Part shown: in pieces, positions 52,503 through 62,370 of the stretch
Numbering within the stretch: the stretch's first letter is position 1
How the letters are laid out: the number at the start of each line of letters is the position of its first letter
From: CAWCUK01 sp963798775
GTDB lineage: Bacteria > Bacteroidota > Ignavibacteria > Ignavibacteriales > Ignavibacteriaceae
NCBI GenBank assembly: GCA_963798775.1
Contig: CAWCUK010000001.1
Location: 1,426,001-1,490,000, forward strand
DNA: 64,000 bases
Direction of reading: 5' to 3'
Position numbers and translations under genes: made by a program
Notes under the pieces: generated by a model
The model's input: only the letters and a program-made list of their open reading frames with translations
What the model was told of the DNA's origin: nothing
The model's database searches: none

Positions 52503-52757
52503 AAAGTTTTAATGCCCTTTGACCAAGTTTTAATTCCCTTCGGTACAGTTTTGATGCGCTTCGAATAAATTTTAATGTTCTGCGGCTTAGTTTTAATCTT
52601 CTTCGCTAAAGTTTTAATGTCCTTCAATATAGTTTTGATGCGCTTCGCTATAGTTTCAACCCTCTTCGCTATAGTTTTAGTCTCCTTCGGCGAAGTTTTA
52701 ATGCTCTTCGGCATAGTTTTGATGTTCTTCGCTAAAGTTTTAATGTTCTTCGGCGGC
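52503..52757. repeat. 21-bp minisatellite, 12 units
   Basis: Twelve units of 21 bp in exact phase; the AGTTTTAAT-type anchor recurs at 52506, 52527, 52548 and so on up to 52737 with no slip. The consensus is roughly AGTTTTAATGTTCTTCGGCTA. On the minus strand it is an open frame coding a 7-residue repeat of the form xxKxIKT (as in VPKGIKTWSKGIKT), part of a 129-codon frame (52325-52714) that then runs into a palindromic repeat. Whether that frame is ever translated is doubtful. Confidence 0.92.
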
Positions 52758-53014
52758 GAACGGCATTAAAACTTTAATAAAAAGCCTCATTTTAACGCTG
52801 TAATACGCTAAAACTATTATTTAAATCTATTTTACTTTAATAATTGGAACTGAACCCTCGTATTGAATAGTAATTTTTAAGATGAGCTAAAGTTTTTTTC
52901 CGCCCTTTTTATTTTAGGCCCCCTTTAACCCTCTGTTTATTTTGAACATAAGGGAATAATTTCTTTTTAGCAAGAGTTTTTTTAAGGAAGGAAGATATTG
53001 GAAAGAAAACATGA
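52758..53014. other. AT-rich intergenic DNA
   Basis: No gene, repeat or hairpin of note is seen. It separates the minisatellite from the small gene downstream of the restriction locus. Confidence 0.5.
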
Positions 53015-53311
53015 TTATTTTATTAAACTAAAAACTTCAGTTTTCTTTTGTTCGCATTCATAAAGTTTGTATTTCAACCAGAAAAATAAACTTACCTTAA
53101 ATGATATTTTTGATATAATATTTTTCAATTTTAAATCAAAAATATCAATTGGATTTCTACCATGGTATTCTTTTCTTTTAACAAGAGTAACTGCAAGATT
53201 GGCAATATCTTTTAAATTGTCTAAAGCTTGGAGATCAAAAGCCAAGAATGGATCTATCGTGGAAATTTTTTTTACTACTTCATTTAGGAAAATTGTCCAT
53301 TCGATATTCAT
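53015..53311 (-). CDS. Small protein downstream of the restriction gene
   Basis: 98-aa protein of unknown family. It starts 4 bp after the restriction-modification stop codon, with GGGGGATGAGGA ahead of the ATG. It contains a hydrophobic helix-like pattern in the middle (LQALDNLKDIANLAVTLVKR) and a basic C-terminal half. Its position suggests a partner of the restriction system, or a relic; nothing in the sequence decides. Confidence 0.45.
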   Translation of the reverse strand: MNIEWTIFLNEVVKKISTIDPFLAFDLQALDNLKDIANLAVTLVKRKEYHGRNPIDIFDLKLKNIISKISFKVSLFFWLKYKLYECEQKKTEVFSLIK

Positions 53312-53315
53312 ATCC

Positions 53316-56300
53316 TCATCCCCCTTCTACAATTTTTATTTCTTCTTCCGTTAAGCCGTAGAGTTTATAAACCATGTCGTCTATTTGTTTTTCTAAAGCC
53401 GTTGTATCTGTTTTTGGGTTTTCTTTTTTATGATTAAGTACATGTTGGACAAGATTTAATATTTTTTTTTGTTCCTCATCGGATCAATATTTATAAGAAA
53501 ATTTCTAAAATCCCCCAAACTAAAGGCAGGAAAATCATCTCTTTGACCACTTGTATTTAATTTTATCTGGATGTATGAAAATAATCAACTGTTTAATACC
53601 CCTAATAGAAAGAAATAATTAATTTTATCATCCAATTCATATATTGCATACAAATTATTTCTTAAAGGCAAATTGATTCATTTACGAATGTAAATTGTAA
53701 TCTGAATTGCCTGCTTATAAGCTGATGCCCAATTATTTTTTCACACTTAAAGAGTTCTTTAGGTTTGTTCTTTCCTTAGTTTATCATATATTACATAATT
53801 TTTTTTCTCGTTTTAAAAATATATCTATATACTTGTCCATTAAACCATAAAATAGAATTTCCCAACTCTTCTTCAATAAGTTCTGTTTGTTTCGGTGGTA
53901 AAGTACCCCTTTGTATCTTAGCAATATATCCAAGTTTTACAGAATCTTTACGATATTTGGGTAAAATTTTAAGGATATTTTTGTCTAAAAAAATTGTGAA
54001 ATTTTCATCATCCCAGTTACTTATTTTGATTTTATCAACATCAAAATGATCGTCAAATTTATCTCTTACCGCAAATTTAAAAAAGTCTACAATTTCTGAG
54101 TTGGAATCATAATTAAGAAATAAAATTAAAGTATCAACATACACTTCAAAAATATTATAAGGTAACTGTATTATTTTGTATAACAATTTCTGTTCAATCA
54201 AAGTCTTTCGTAATTCAAAAAAATTATTACCCGATAGCCATGTATTAGGAATAATAAAAGAATTAATACCTTCTTTTTTTGTTAACCTCATAGAAAGTTC
54301 CATAAAAGCTGAATAAGAATTTAGATTTCCTTTGATTAATGAGAAGAATCCTTCATAATTCTTTTTATCAAGCAACATAAAAGGCGGATTACCAATCACT
54401 ACATCAAAACCAACAAAGTTTCCCTCTTCATCAAGCACTTCCGGAAATTCAAAACGCCATTCAAATGCATTATTAAATATGCCCTTGTATTCTTCTTCTT
54501 TAGTTTCTATTTCAGTTTTTAACTTTTCAATTTTAGAAACAAACAAGTTTCTCTTTTGTTCAATTCTCTCGTTATGTTCTTCGGTTAACTCATGCGTAAA
54601 TAGGTCTTTTTTATTAAGCTCGTGTAATTCTTCCGCAAGTTTGCTAAGCTTATCCTTTTCTTTTCTCAGCGGGTCAACGGCCAGGCCTTTAAATGCTTTC
54701 GTAAAATTATCTATGGAGATTTTCAGTTTTCTTCTTGACTCTTTATCGCTCGCGTTTTTATACGCAGCTACATTCACTTTGTAAAGCTCAAGCGTTTTTC
54801 TATCCCTTGCCGTAAAAATATTTTGATCAATTTTGAATCTGCTTATTAAGGAATTTCCCTGCTTAATATTTATATCGATATTCGGCAGTGTTTCCAGTTC
54901 GGTATAATTACTTTCTTTTGTATAGTATGAATTTTTAAGGAGTTCTATCCAAAGCCTTAACCGGCAGATATTAACGGAGTTAGAATTTATATCAACTCCG
55001 AAAAGGCAGTTTTCTATTATTGTTTCCTTTTCATGGAAAAGGGCTTCCTGTAAATTTTGCAATTCCAATATGGGTTTACCGGAAGGATTAAGGCGGTAGT
55101 TAAAAATTTCATCGGTTTCTTCGTTAGTAATAATTAGTTCGTCATTCTCAATTTCAAATAAATAATTTTGAACCTGCCTGCCGTCCTTATAACATAAAAT
55201 TCCCAAATCGGCTTTAACGGCAATAATTTCGTTAAGGCATGATACAAGAAAATGTCCTGAACCGACGGCGGGGTCGCAAATTTTCAAAGTGTTTATAACT
55301 TTATTCGCTTCTTTTCTTTCTTCCGGGGAACGGCTAATATTTCGTTTAAGCTCTGCAAAATCTTTATAAGAAGTTCTTTTTACATAATTAAACTTTTGAA
55401 CAACCGCCCGCCTTATTGATTCCCGCGCCATATACATTGTTATAAAACCGGGAGTATAAAAGGAGCCCTCCTTATACCCGTTTATTTTTTCAAAAATTAA
55501 TCCGAGCACTGAAGCGTTTATAATAGTTTTATGTTCTTCGATGATTTCCTGCGTACCTTCTGAAGCGAAATCATAAGCGTCAAGAAATAGAAGAAGATAT
55601 TCAAGAGAAAGAAGCTCGTCCTTTACTTTAATCGCATTGCTGAATATTGTGTTTTTATAAAACGGAAGTTTGAACCTGTCTTTTAGGCTTGATATATCAA
55701 TTGTTTTCTTTTCTATTTCGCTAAGTTCAAATAATGAGCTGTTTAAATACGGAAGATTGCTGAATTTAGTAATTAAGTCTTTATCTCGTTCTTTGTTTTT
55801 AACGGCTAATACTTCATGAAATAATTCAAAAAGATCATCATACTGGTTTATAATTTTCGGATTGAGAAACTTATAATCTTTTTCTGTAAAGGTTCCGTCG
55901 TTTTGGTTACTTGCATGATAGTTAACAAGCTGGGCTTCCAAAAGTTTTAGAAATAAAATCCTATTAATCCATATTATGTTTAATTCGAGGGCTACATTAT
56001 ATAACTGTTCTTCTTCGGAGTGGCCGTATGAGAAAGGATCATCTAAACTCTTCAGAACATCTTTTGTTTTAAGTATTCTTATAGTGTTCTCAATTAAAGA
56101 ACCATAAAGAGAAATATTGATTATTATAGTAAATAAAAGGATATTGGGATAATAGTATTAGTAATGGAAGGAGTTTGTAGGGTGATTGGAGTGTTTGATG
56201 TTAGGTTATATTTGGTAGTAATTTTTTGTTTTTAATGTTGTTATTATATTTAGGGTTATAAATGGAAAGTTGTTGATGTTATATTGTTATTATGTTTATT

Positions 56301-58447
56301 GTGTAATGTATAAATAGGTGTTTATTTGTGTAAAGAAGGTATTTATTATTTGATGTTAAGTAAATGGGAGTAAAATTTTTATTGTGTATTTTTTGATAAA
56401 AATAAGATTGGTAAAAAGTAGTAAAGTTGTGAATTATTAGTAGATGTATTAAAAAAATTAAAAAAGTAATTAAAATGTATTGTAAAGTAATTAGTTATAT
56501 TTTAAATATTTATTGTTATTTATAAAAAAATTTTAAAAATGATTTAATTGTATAAATAGTATTAAATTATTAGTAGTTATTAATAAAAATGATAATTGTA
56601 TATTTGTTTATAAAAGTATTAATAAAGTTATTATTATGTGAATTTTTTGTTGTTTTATGATTATTTTATTATATATTGATTGTTGTAAATTTAAAGTTAT
56701 GTTTTTTGAGTAAATTTTTATTGAGAAAGTTGAGTGAATATGTATTATATTAAATTTTTGATATTTTTAATAGTGATTGTTTTTGTGATATGTTTTTGTT
56801 TGAGATATTTTATATATTTTTTGATGAATTTTGTTATTATTTTTTTGAGTGTATAATTTATTGTTTATTATATATAAATTTGTATAATGTTTATTGAATT
56901 TATTAAATAGTTGTTAATTATAGTTGATTGTAATTATTGTTTATAAGATTTAATTATTTATGTTTTTGTTATATAATAAAATTAAAAGTTTTGAATAATT
57001 GTATATATTATTATTTTTATAATATTATGTATGTATATATATGATATGTTTTAATTTGTATGTTTGTTTATATAGAATTGTTATAATTTGTTGAATATTT
57101 TATAATATAGAGTTTTTTTAAGTAAATAATAAAATTATATTAGTTTATTTTGTAAGTAGATAGAGGTTTATCAATGAAATTTAATTAAGTTGGATATCTG
57201 TTGGTAGATATAGGAGTAACAAAAACATATTAAAGGTTACAAGTTTCTAAATGATAATATTTATTATGAATTAGTTTTAAAAACTTTGAAATATAGTAAA
57301 GATTTTAAGAAGAATTTTGGTTTTATTGAAGATGTAAGATAGTAATGTAGGGATTTTTTATTTTGGTATAATAAGGAGTATAGATATTAGGGAATAGTAA
57401 TGTTAACTAAGGAGATGGTTTATTATAATTTTGTAGATGAAGTTGTTGAAAAGAGAAATAAGAATTTATAAAAAAGTTTAAAAAGTTAATAAAGAGAGAT
57501 TTGTTAAAGGAATGTAGAAAGTGAAATTAAAGGATAATGAAGTATGGATAAATAAAATGAAGGTTTAAAAAATGTAGATAAATTATAATTATTATTTGTA
57601 AATTATTATTGAAAGTGCTGTCCCTTTCGGTTTCATTTTTCCTATAAATCTTTTTTTTGCTTTTATCTTTATATTCTTCAAGCCCTATAATATGAAGAAG
57701 TTCCGAATAAAATTGTTTATTAAGATTATTACTATCATTAGCGAAAGGTTCTTTAAGAATTTCGGGAGGTGAAAATTTTTTAAATAGGGGAATTAATTTC
57801 TTATCATCATTTTTCTCTAACGCGTCTTTATATTCCCTTAAATCAAAAAATACAGTTTCCATTTCGTCATCAGAATCATTAATGAAATTTTTTACAACTT
57901 CATTATAAAAGTGATCATTAAGCCCGCTAACTTTTTGATCATTGCGCCACTTTTCAAAATCTTCTTTTAGTTTAGACTTATAAAAATATTTTTCGAAATG
58001 TTCGGCTTTAAAAATGAACCATTCATAAGTGTTGGTAATAATAATAGTTTTTATTTCATCGTTCTTATTTTCTATTCTTTCTCTTAAATAATAAAGAATA
58101 GCTTCATGCATAGCTTTCCGGTTTATATTCACCTTAGAAACCATTCCGTTTTTATTTGAGGGAGCTTTAGTTTCAATGATAACTCCAACTAAACTTTCAC
58201 TTGTTTTCCCGAGATGAACCGCAAGGTCTGTTTTATCTTTAGTATTAACGTTTTTATCAGAATAGAAAGTGTTTATAAAAAAATCGCGGATTAAGTTTTT
58301 ATTATGTTCTTCTGATTCCTTGTCGTTTATTTTTAATAACAATGTGTGAAGTTGTTCTTTGAAGTTTTCAAAATCTATCCTTACCGGCTTTACTTTAAGG
58401 TAAGCCTTATTAATAGATTTTTTAAGCGGTATTAAATTTATGAGCAT
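53316..58447 (-). pseudogene. Type IIG (Eco57I-like) restriction-modification enzyme, split and frameshifted
   Basis: A single-chain restriction-methyltransferase whose parts are all present. The N-terminal 300 codons (57619-58447) carry a PD-(D/E)xK-like set (TDLAVHLG, then GVIIETKAP). The methyltransferase core (53791-56103) has motif I (DPAVGSGHFLVSCL) and catalytic NPPF (VVIGNPPFMLL). The tail has target-recognition fragments and ends in DDMVYKLYGLTEEEIKIVEG. The C-terminal frame is open upstream of ATG 55941 to about 56103 (GSLIENT, WINRILFLKLLEAQL), so N and C parts would join directly but for a 1.5-kb insertion (56104-57617). Further frameshifts lie between 53500 and 53800. The gene is almost certainly inactive as sequenced. 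Confidence 0.85.
56104..57617 (+). mobile_element. IS3-family-like insertion with cytosine-free plus strand
   Basis: 1,514 bp inserted in the restriction gene, with sharp compositional edges. No C occurs from 56104 to 57171, and only eight C occur in the whole element. Reading through stops, IS3 OrfB landmarks appear in order. At 56946-57005, R-x-N-x-x-C-x-C-Y-I-x-K-L stands where the family has RPNxxWxWDITKL. At 57006-57060, a YYYFYxIM ... YV stretch matches YYYLYVIMDxYSRYVVGW. At 57156-57180, xDRGxSM appears; at 57196-57250, LLVDIGVTKT; at 57286-57400, LKYSKDF ... FGFIEDVR ... CRDFFFWYNKE; and at 57485-57565, NKERFVKGM ... NEVWINK. TAG/TAA stops and two frame changes make it non-coding. Terminal repeats and target duplication could not be identified. 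Confidence 0.7.
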
Positions 58448-58574
58448 ATAAAATTACTTTAATTTATTTCGGTTTGCGGAGGTTATTAAACACTTATTAG
58501 AATCGGCATTTACTCTCTGATTTTTTCAGTATGAAAATAGAAAAATAAATTATCACAGAAAAGTTTCTTTTTCG

Positions 58575-58635
58575 AACTCTCCCCGGCCCCTCTCTTAATA
58601 AGAGAGGGGGGAAAGTGCATTTGTTTTTGCCTTAA
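58575..58635 (+). repeat. Two-hairpin palindromic repeat, left half (interrupted)
   Basis: Hairpin 1 and the spacer up to GCCTTAA are present, then the sequence breaks off into the IS1182-like element. The missing right half appears at 60318-60354. Confidence 0.9.
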
Positions 58636-60317
58636 TTCAAATTTTTTAAAATTTATATAAATTGCATAAAGAACAAAAAATGATAGAACCAGTATTTAAA
58701 TCATAGGACTAAGATCAATTATTTTTATTCCTCCTTCTATAGAGGAAATGATAGATAAGAATCACTCGGTAAGAGTTGTAAATGAGGTGATAGAAAAGAT
58801 AGATATTAAGCCATTGCTAAAATTATATTAGGGAGGAGGGACAAGCAGTTATAATCCGAAGATGTTGTTGAAGGTTATAGTATATGGATATTTAAAAAAT
58901 ATATATAGCAGCAGAAAAATAGAAGAGATGCTGAAAGAGGACATTTATATGATGTGGATAAGAGGAATGAATAGGCCGGATTATCACACAATAAATCGCT
59001 TTAGATCGGAGAGATTAAAAAAAGTATTAGAGGAAATATTGAGTCAAATAGTATTGTTGTTATTAGAAGCTGGGCAGTTGAGTTTAAAAGAAGTATATAT
59101 AGATGGAACAAAGATAGAGGCAAATGCAAACAAGTATACGTTTGTATGGGGGAAGGCAGTCAAAAAAATAAAGAGAGAATAAAGCAGCAGTTAAAAGAGC
59201 TATGGGTATATAGTCAATCAGTAGCAGAAGTAGAGAATAAAGAAGATTAAGAAGAAGATTTTAAAGAGATAGGGCAGGAAAAAGTAGAAGAGACGATAAA
59301 GAAAATAGATGAGGTACTTAAAGATAAACCGGTAAGTAAGAAGGTTAAGCAGAAGCTGAATTATGCTAAAAAGAATTGGCCGAAGAATTTAAAAAAATAT
59401 GAAGAGCAAGAAGAAAAATTGGGAGATAGAAACAGTTATTCGAAGACAGATGAAGAAGCTACTTTTATGCGAATGAAAGAAGATTATATGATGAATGGTC
59501 AGTTAAAAGAGGGTTATAATGTTCAGATATCGAGCAATAATCAATATATAGTAGATTACAGTATTCATCAAAAACCAACTGATACAACAACACTTCCTAA
59601 ACATATAAACTCACACGAAGAAAAATATGGGGAAACACCAGCAGTAGTAATAGCTGATGCAGGCTATGGAAGTGAAGAAAATTACGAATATATGGAAAAA
59701 GAAAATATAGAAGCATTTGTTAAATACAACTACTTCGATAAAGATCGGAAAAAAACTAAAAAGGATAAGAAGCCATTTGCAGCTGAAAAATTATTTTACA
59801 ACAAGAGGAATGATTGTTATTACTGCCCGATGGGACAAAAGATGAAAAAAATAGGGGAAAGAAAAAGAAGAAGTGAGAATAATTATTTAAGAACTATTTC
59901 TCTTTATCAAGCTGTAAACTGTAAAGGATGTCAGGTTAGAGGAGTTTGTCATAATCAGAAAGATAATAGTATAATAAGTGTAAGTCATAGAGGTAATTTA
60001 TTAAAGAATAAAGCAGAAGAAATATTAGAATCTGAAAGAGGGGTATTGTATAGTAAAAAACGTCCGGTAGAGGTAGAGCTGATATTTGGTAATATAAAAC
60101 AGAATAAAAAATTTAAGAGGTTTTATTTAAGGGGGCTTCAAAAGGTAAAAACAGAGTTAGGATTATTAGCAATAGCTTATAATTTGGCTAAATGGGTATT
60201 AGTTAAAAAAAAAAAAAAAAAATTGTAGAATGAAATTTTAAGATATAATAGTTTAATTAATAAATTATATTTTATATAATAAAAAAGTAAAAAAATTAAA
60301 ATAAAAAATAAAAAAGG
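58636..60317 (+). mobile_element. IS1182-family-like element inserted in a palindromic repeat
   Basis: 1,682 bp lie between the two halves of one palindromic repeat, which fixes the insertion limits. The element carries one defective transposase gene. No clear terminal inverted repeats are seen at the ends; the right end (60189-60318) is AT-rich and contains no C for 130 bases. Confidence 0.75.
58680..60228 (+). pseudogene. IS1182-family transposase, inactivated
   Basis: A DDE transposase of about 510 codons read in pieces. The N-terminal part has EEMIDKNHSVRVVNEVIEK, GGGTSSYNPKMLLKVIVYGY and IYSSRKIEEML. The catalytic core has VYIDGTKIEANANKYTF, VVIADAGYGSEENYEY and the Glu region VELIFGNIKQNKKFKRF. 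A Cys-rich insertion (CYYCPMGQ, then CKGCQVRGVC) is typical of the family. Stops occur early near 58711-58719, at LY-stop-GGG (58829-58831) and at KED-stop-EED (59248-59250); each is TAG or TAA, where CAG or CAA would restore a sensible residue. Frame changes occur near 58730 and 59165. A run of 18 A lies just before the end. Confidence 0.82.
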
Positions 60318-60354
60318 GCCCTTCTCTTTGCAAGAGAAGGGTTTGGGATGAGTT
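60318..60354 (+). repeat. Two-hairpin palindromic repeat, right half (interrupted)
   Basis: Hairpin 2 (loop TGC) and the tail TTTGGGATGAGTT complete the left half found at 58575-58635. Confidence 0.9.
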
Positions 60355-60432
60355 ATTTTAGATTTTCCTCAAAGTCCATTCTAATAGTCTCTACTATTAA
60401 TTTTTTAACGTCACTATCCATTAGTAACTAAT

Positions 60433-60821
60433 CCAGTATCCCTTGATTCGTTTGATATATACAACTATAAAATGCTGTTTAAGGATAAAGAAACCATTAA
60501 CTTAATCCGCAGCGGCAACACTATTGGCTGTTTCTACATAAAATCCCCCGGAATGAGAAGAGGCTTGACGTACAAATTTTTGAAATGCTTACGGCGGCAA
60601 GTTCTATAATTCGACCGGGGGTAGTGGAAAGCGGAATGATGCAAGAATTTATTAAACGCCACCACAATCCTCAGCAAAGGAATTACCTGCACCCCTTAAT
60701 GAAAAAATGCCTCGAAGAAACTTACGGCGTAATGATTTATCAAGAGGATGTAATTAAAGTTGCAAACAAAGTTGCCGGACTTTCCATGGAAGAAGCGGAT
60801 TTAAGATTTCTAAAGAAGTAG
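60433..60821 (+). pseudogene. Fragment of a DNA polymerase III alpha subunit (dnaE-like)
   Basis: Readable as a piece of the polymerase core: NTIGCFYIKSPGMR, then, after a frame change near 60560, EMLTAASSIIRPGVVESGMMQEFI, YLHPLMKKCLEETYGVMIYQEDVIKVANKVAGLSMEEADL. It has no start and breaks off right after ADL, where the family continues with the RRAMSGK segment. About 130 of roughly 1,000 residues remain, so it is a relic, perhaps of an error-prone second polymerase. Confidence 0.85.
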
Positions 60822-60829
60822 TTGAAGTA

Positions 60830-61125
60830 GTAAAATGAATATTGATTAATCCGTTACCTCTTGCAGATTGAATGATATTGTTAAATATCTTGGAGTAACC
60901 CAATACACCAGTTGCATGAATACCCTGCCTATGCAAATATTTCAAATTAGTAGATGTAGTTACAATCTCACTCATATTTTCTATTTTGTTTCTAGTTATG
61001 TTACAATTTTCACACGAGACTAATTGAATGCCATCAACATGCGGCTGCTCATCATTTAAAACTCCGCCTTTGGAAGTTATAAAATCATTGTCAATAAAAA
61101 TATTGTTTGAATCAACTGTCGGAAA
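60830..61125 (-). pseudogene. Fragment of a right-handed beta-helix repeat protein
   Basis: Minus-strand fragment with the ladder pattern of parallel beta-helix proteins: SNNIFIDNDFITSKGG, then HVDGIQLVSCENCNITRNKIENM, then GYSKIFNNIIQSARGNGL. No start or stop of a complete gene is seen, and it abuts the dnaE fragment. It is probably a relic of a surface or phage-like protein. Confidence 0.6.
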
Positions 61126-61204
61126 TTACATCTTGTTCATTCAACAATAAGTTTTTGCTTTTCTAAGGCAGCTTTATCTCCAAAGTTAAACTAAAATTTT
61201 TCTT

Positions 61205-61212
61205 TACTTTTG
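61205..61212 (+). promoter_or_regulatory. Candidate TAnnTTTG -7 box
   Basis: TACTTTTG fits the -7 consensus about 57 bp upstream of the aldo/keto reductase ATG. The -33 element is not clear. Confidence 0.35.
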
Positions 61213-61268
61213 CATATCTTTAAAAGTTGTTTTAATCCTTATTCTCAAATAAATCTAAGGGAGAAGAT

Positions 61269-62204
61269 ATGAAATACAGGAAGCTTGGAAAATCAGATGT
61301 TGAAGTCTCGGAAATAAGCCTCGGCTGCTGGACTATGGGCGGATTAAATTGGGTTAACGGCGTTCCGAACGGCTGGGCAAATGTTGATGAAAATGAAATT
61401 AAAGATGCCGTAAATTACGCTATCGATAAAGGCGTAAACCATTTTGATAACGCCGATGTTTACGGAAACGGCCGCGCTGAAAGAATGCTGGCCAGAGTTC
61501 TGGGCGATAGAACAAAGGAATTTGTTATCGCTACTAAAGTCGGCTGGTTTCCCGGAACCGCGGCTCACGCATACGAACCGCAGCATATTCGGCATCAATG
61601 CGAACAATCATTAAAAAATTTGAATCGTGATTACATCGACCTTTACTATTTCCATCACGGCAATTTCGGTGAAAATGATGAATATCTTGACGGCGCCGTA
61701 GAAGTAATGAATAAATTAAAGGAAGAAGGAAAAATTAGGCTTATCGGCCAATCCGCATACAGCCATGAACATTTTCAAAAGCTTGTGCCGAAAGTAAAAC
61801 CTGATGTCCTGCAAAGTTTTTCCAGCGCGATTGATGACCGTTTTGTGCGGGATGGATCACCGACAAGAAAATTACTTGATGAAAACCAAATTTCTTTTGT
61901 AGCTTTCGGGCCGCTCTCGCAAGGATTATTGCTCGATAAATATGATAAAAATAATCCGCCAAAATTTGAAGAAGGGGATCATCGGAAAAACCAGGAGCGA
62001 TTTACTCCGGAAAATCTTGCCAAACTTGAACCAAAACTCGCTAAACTGAAAGATAAATTCGGCGCATCGGTTGAAGATCTTGCGAGAATGGCGCTTCAGT
62101 ATTTGCTTCATTATAAAGTTGTTGGAGCGGTAATTCCCGGCTTTAGAAATTTAAAACAAGTAAAATCAAATTTGGCGGGAATGGATAACTCCGTTAACCG
62201 ATGA
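61269..62204 (+). CDS. Aldo/keto reductase, C-terminal tail frameshifted
   Basis: NADPH-dependent oxidoreductase with a TIM-barrel fold. The catalytic set is visible: Asp and Tyr in HFDNADVYGNG, Lys in VIATKVGW, His in DLYYFHHGN. The cofactor loop region lies in GAVIPGFRNLKQVKSNL. The frame stops after GMDNSVNR, but one base removed near 62185 continues the family's usual end (LTDEEFEFIKNSIFRNIN) to TAA 62248-62250. A single-base insertion, possibly a sequence error, is likely. The gene stands alone after the accessory island. Confidence 0.9.
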   Translation: MKYRKLGKSDVEVSEISLGCWTMGGLNWVNGVPNGWANVDENEIKDAVNYAIDKGVNHFDNADVYGNGRAERMLARVLGDRTKEFVIATKVGWFPGTAAHAYEPQHIRHQCEQSLKNLNRDYIDLYYFHHGNFGENDEYLDGAVEVMNKLKEEGKIRLIGQSAYSHEHFQKLVPKVKPDVLQSFSSAIDDRFVRDGSPTRKLLDENQISFVAFGPLSQGLLLDKYDKNNPPKFEEGDHRKNQERFTPENLAKLEPKLAKLKDKFGASVEDLARMALQYLLHYKVVGAVIPGFRNLKQVKSNLAGMDNSVNR

Positions 62205-62370
62205 AGAGTTTGAATTCATCAAAAATAGTATTTTCCGAAATATTAATTAATCTTCCGCCCCGATTCTTTATAAGTTTCGGGGCAATTATAAAAAATAATT
62301 ATGCTTCTAACTTCTACCGATTCATATCTTTTTAGTTTTTCTAATTCTCAAATTTTTAACACTGATTACA

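Noticed and set aside
52325..52714. 129-aa lysine-rich protein gene
   Set aside because: It is made of the minisatellite plus a translated palindromic repeat. No start site or domain supports it, so it is kept only as a note under the repeat.
52503..52757. CRISPR array
   Set aside because: The 21-bp units are directly adjacent, with no unique spacers and no cas genes.
56104..57617. Simple C-to-T deamination as the full explanation of the C-free tract
   Set aside because: Expected proline codons read AAG, ATG or TAG, so C appears replaced by A and T and once by G. Some G are also lost in the left part. Pure deamination does not give this.
62257..62283. Terminator after the aldo/keto reductase
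   Set aside because: A 7-bp GC-rich stem exists but no T tract follows; support is too weak to list.
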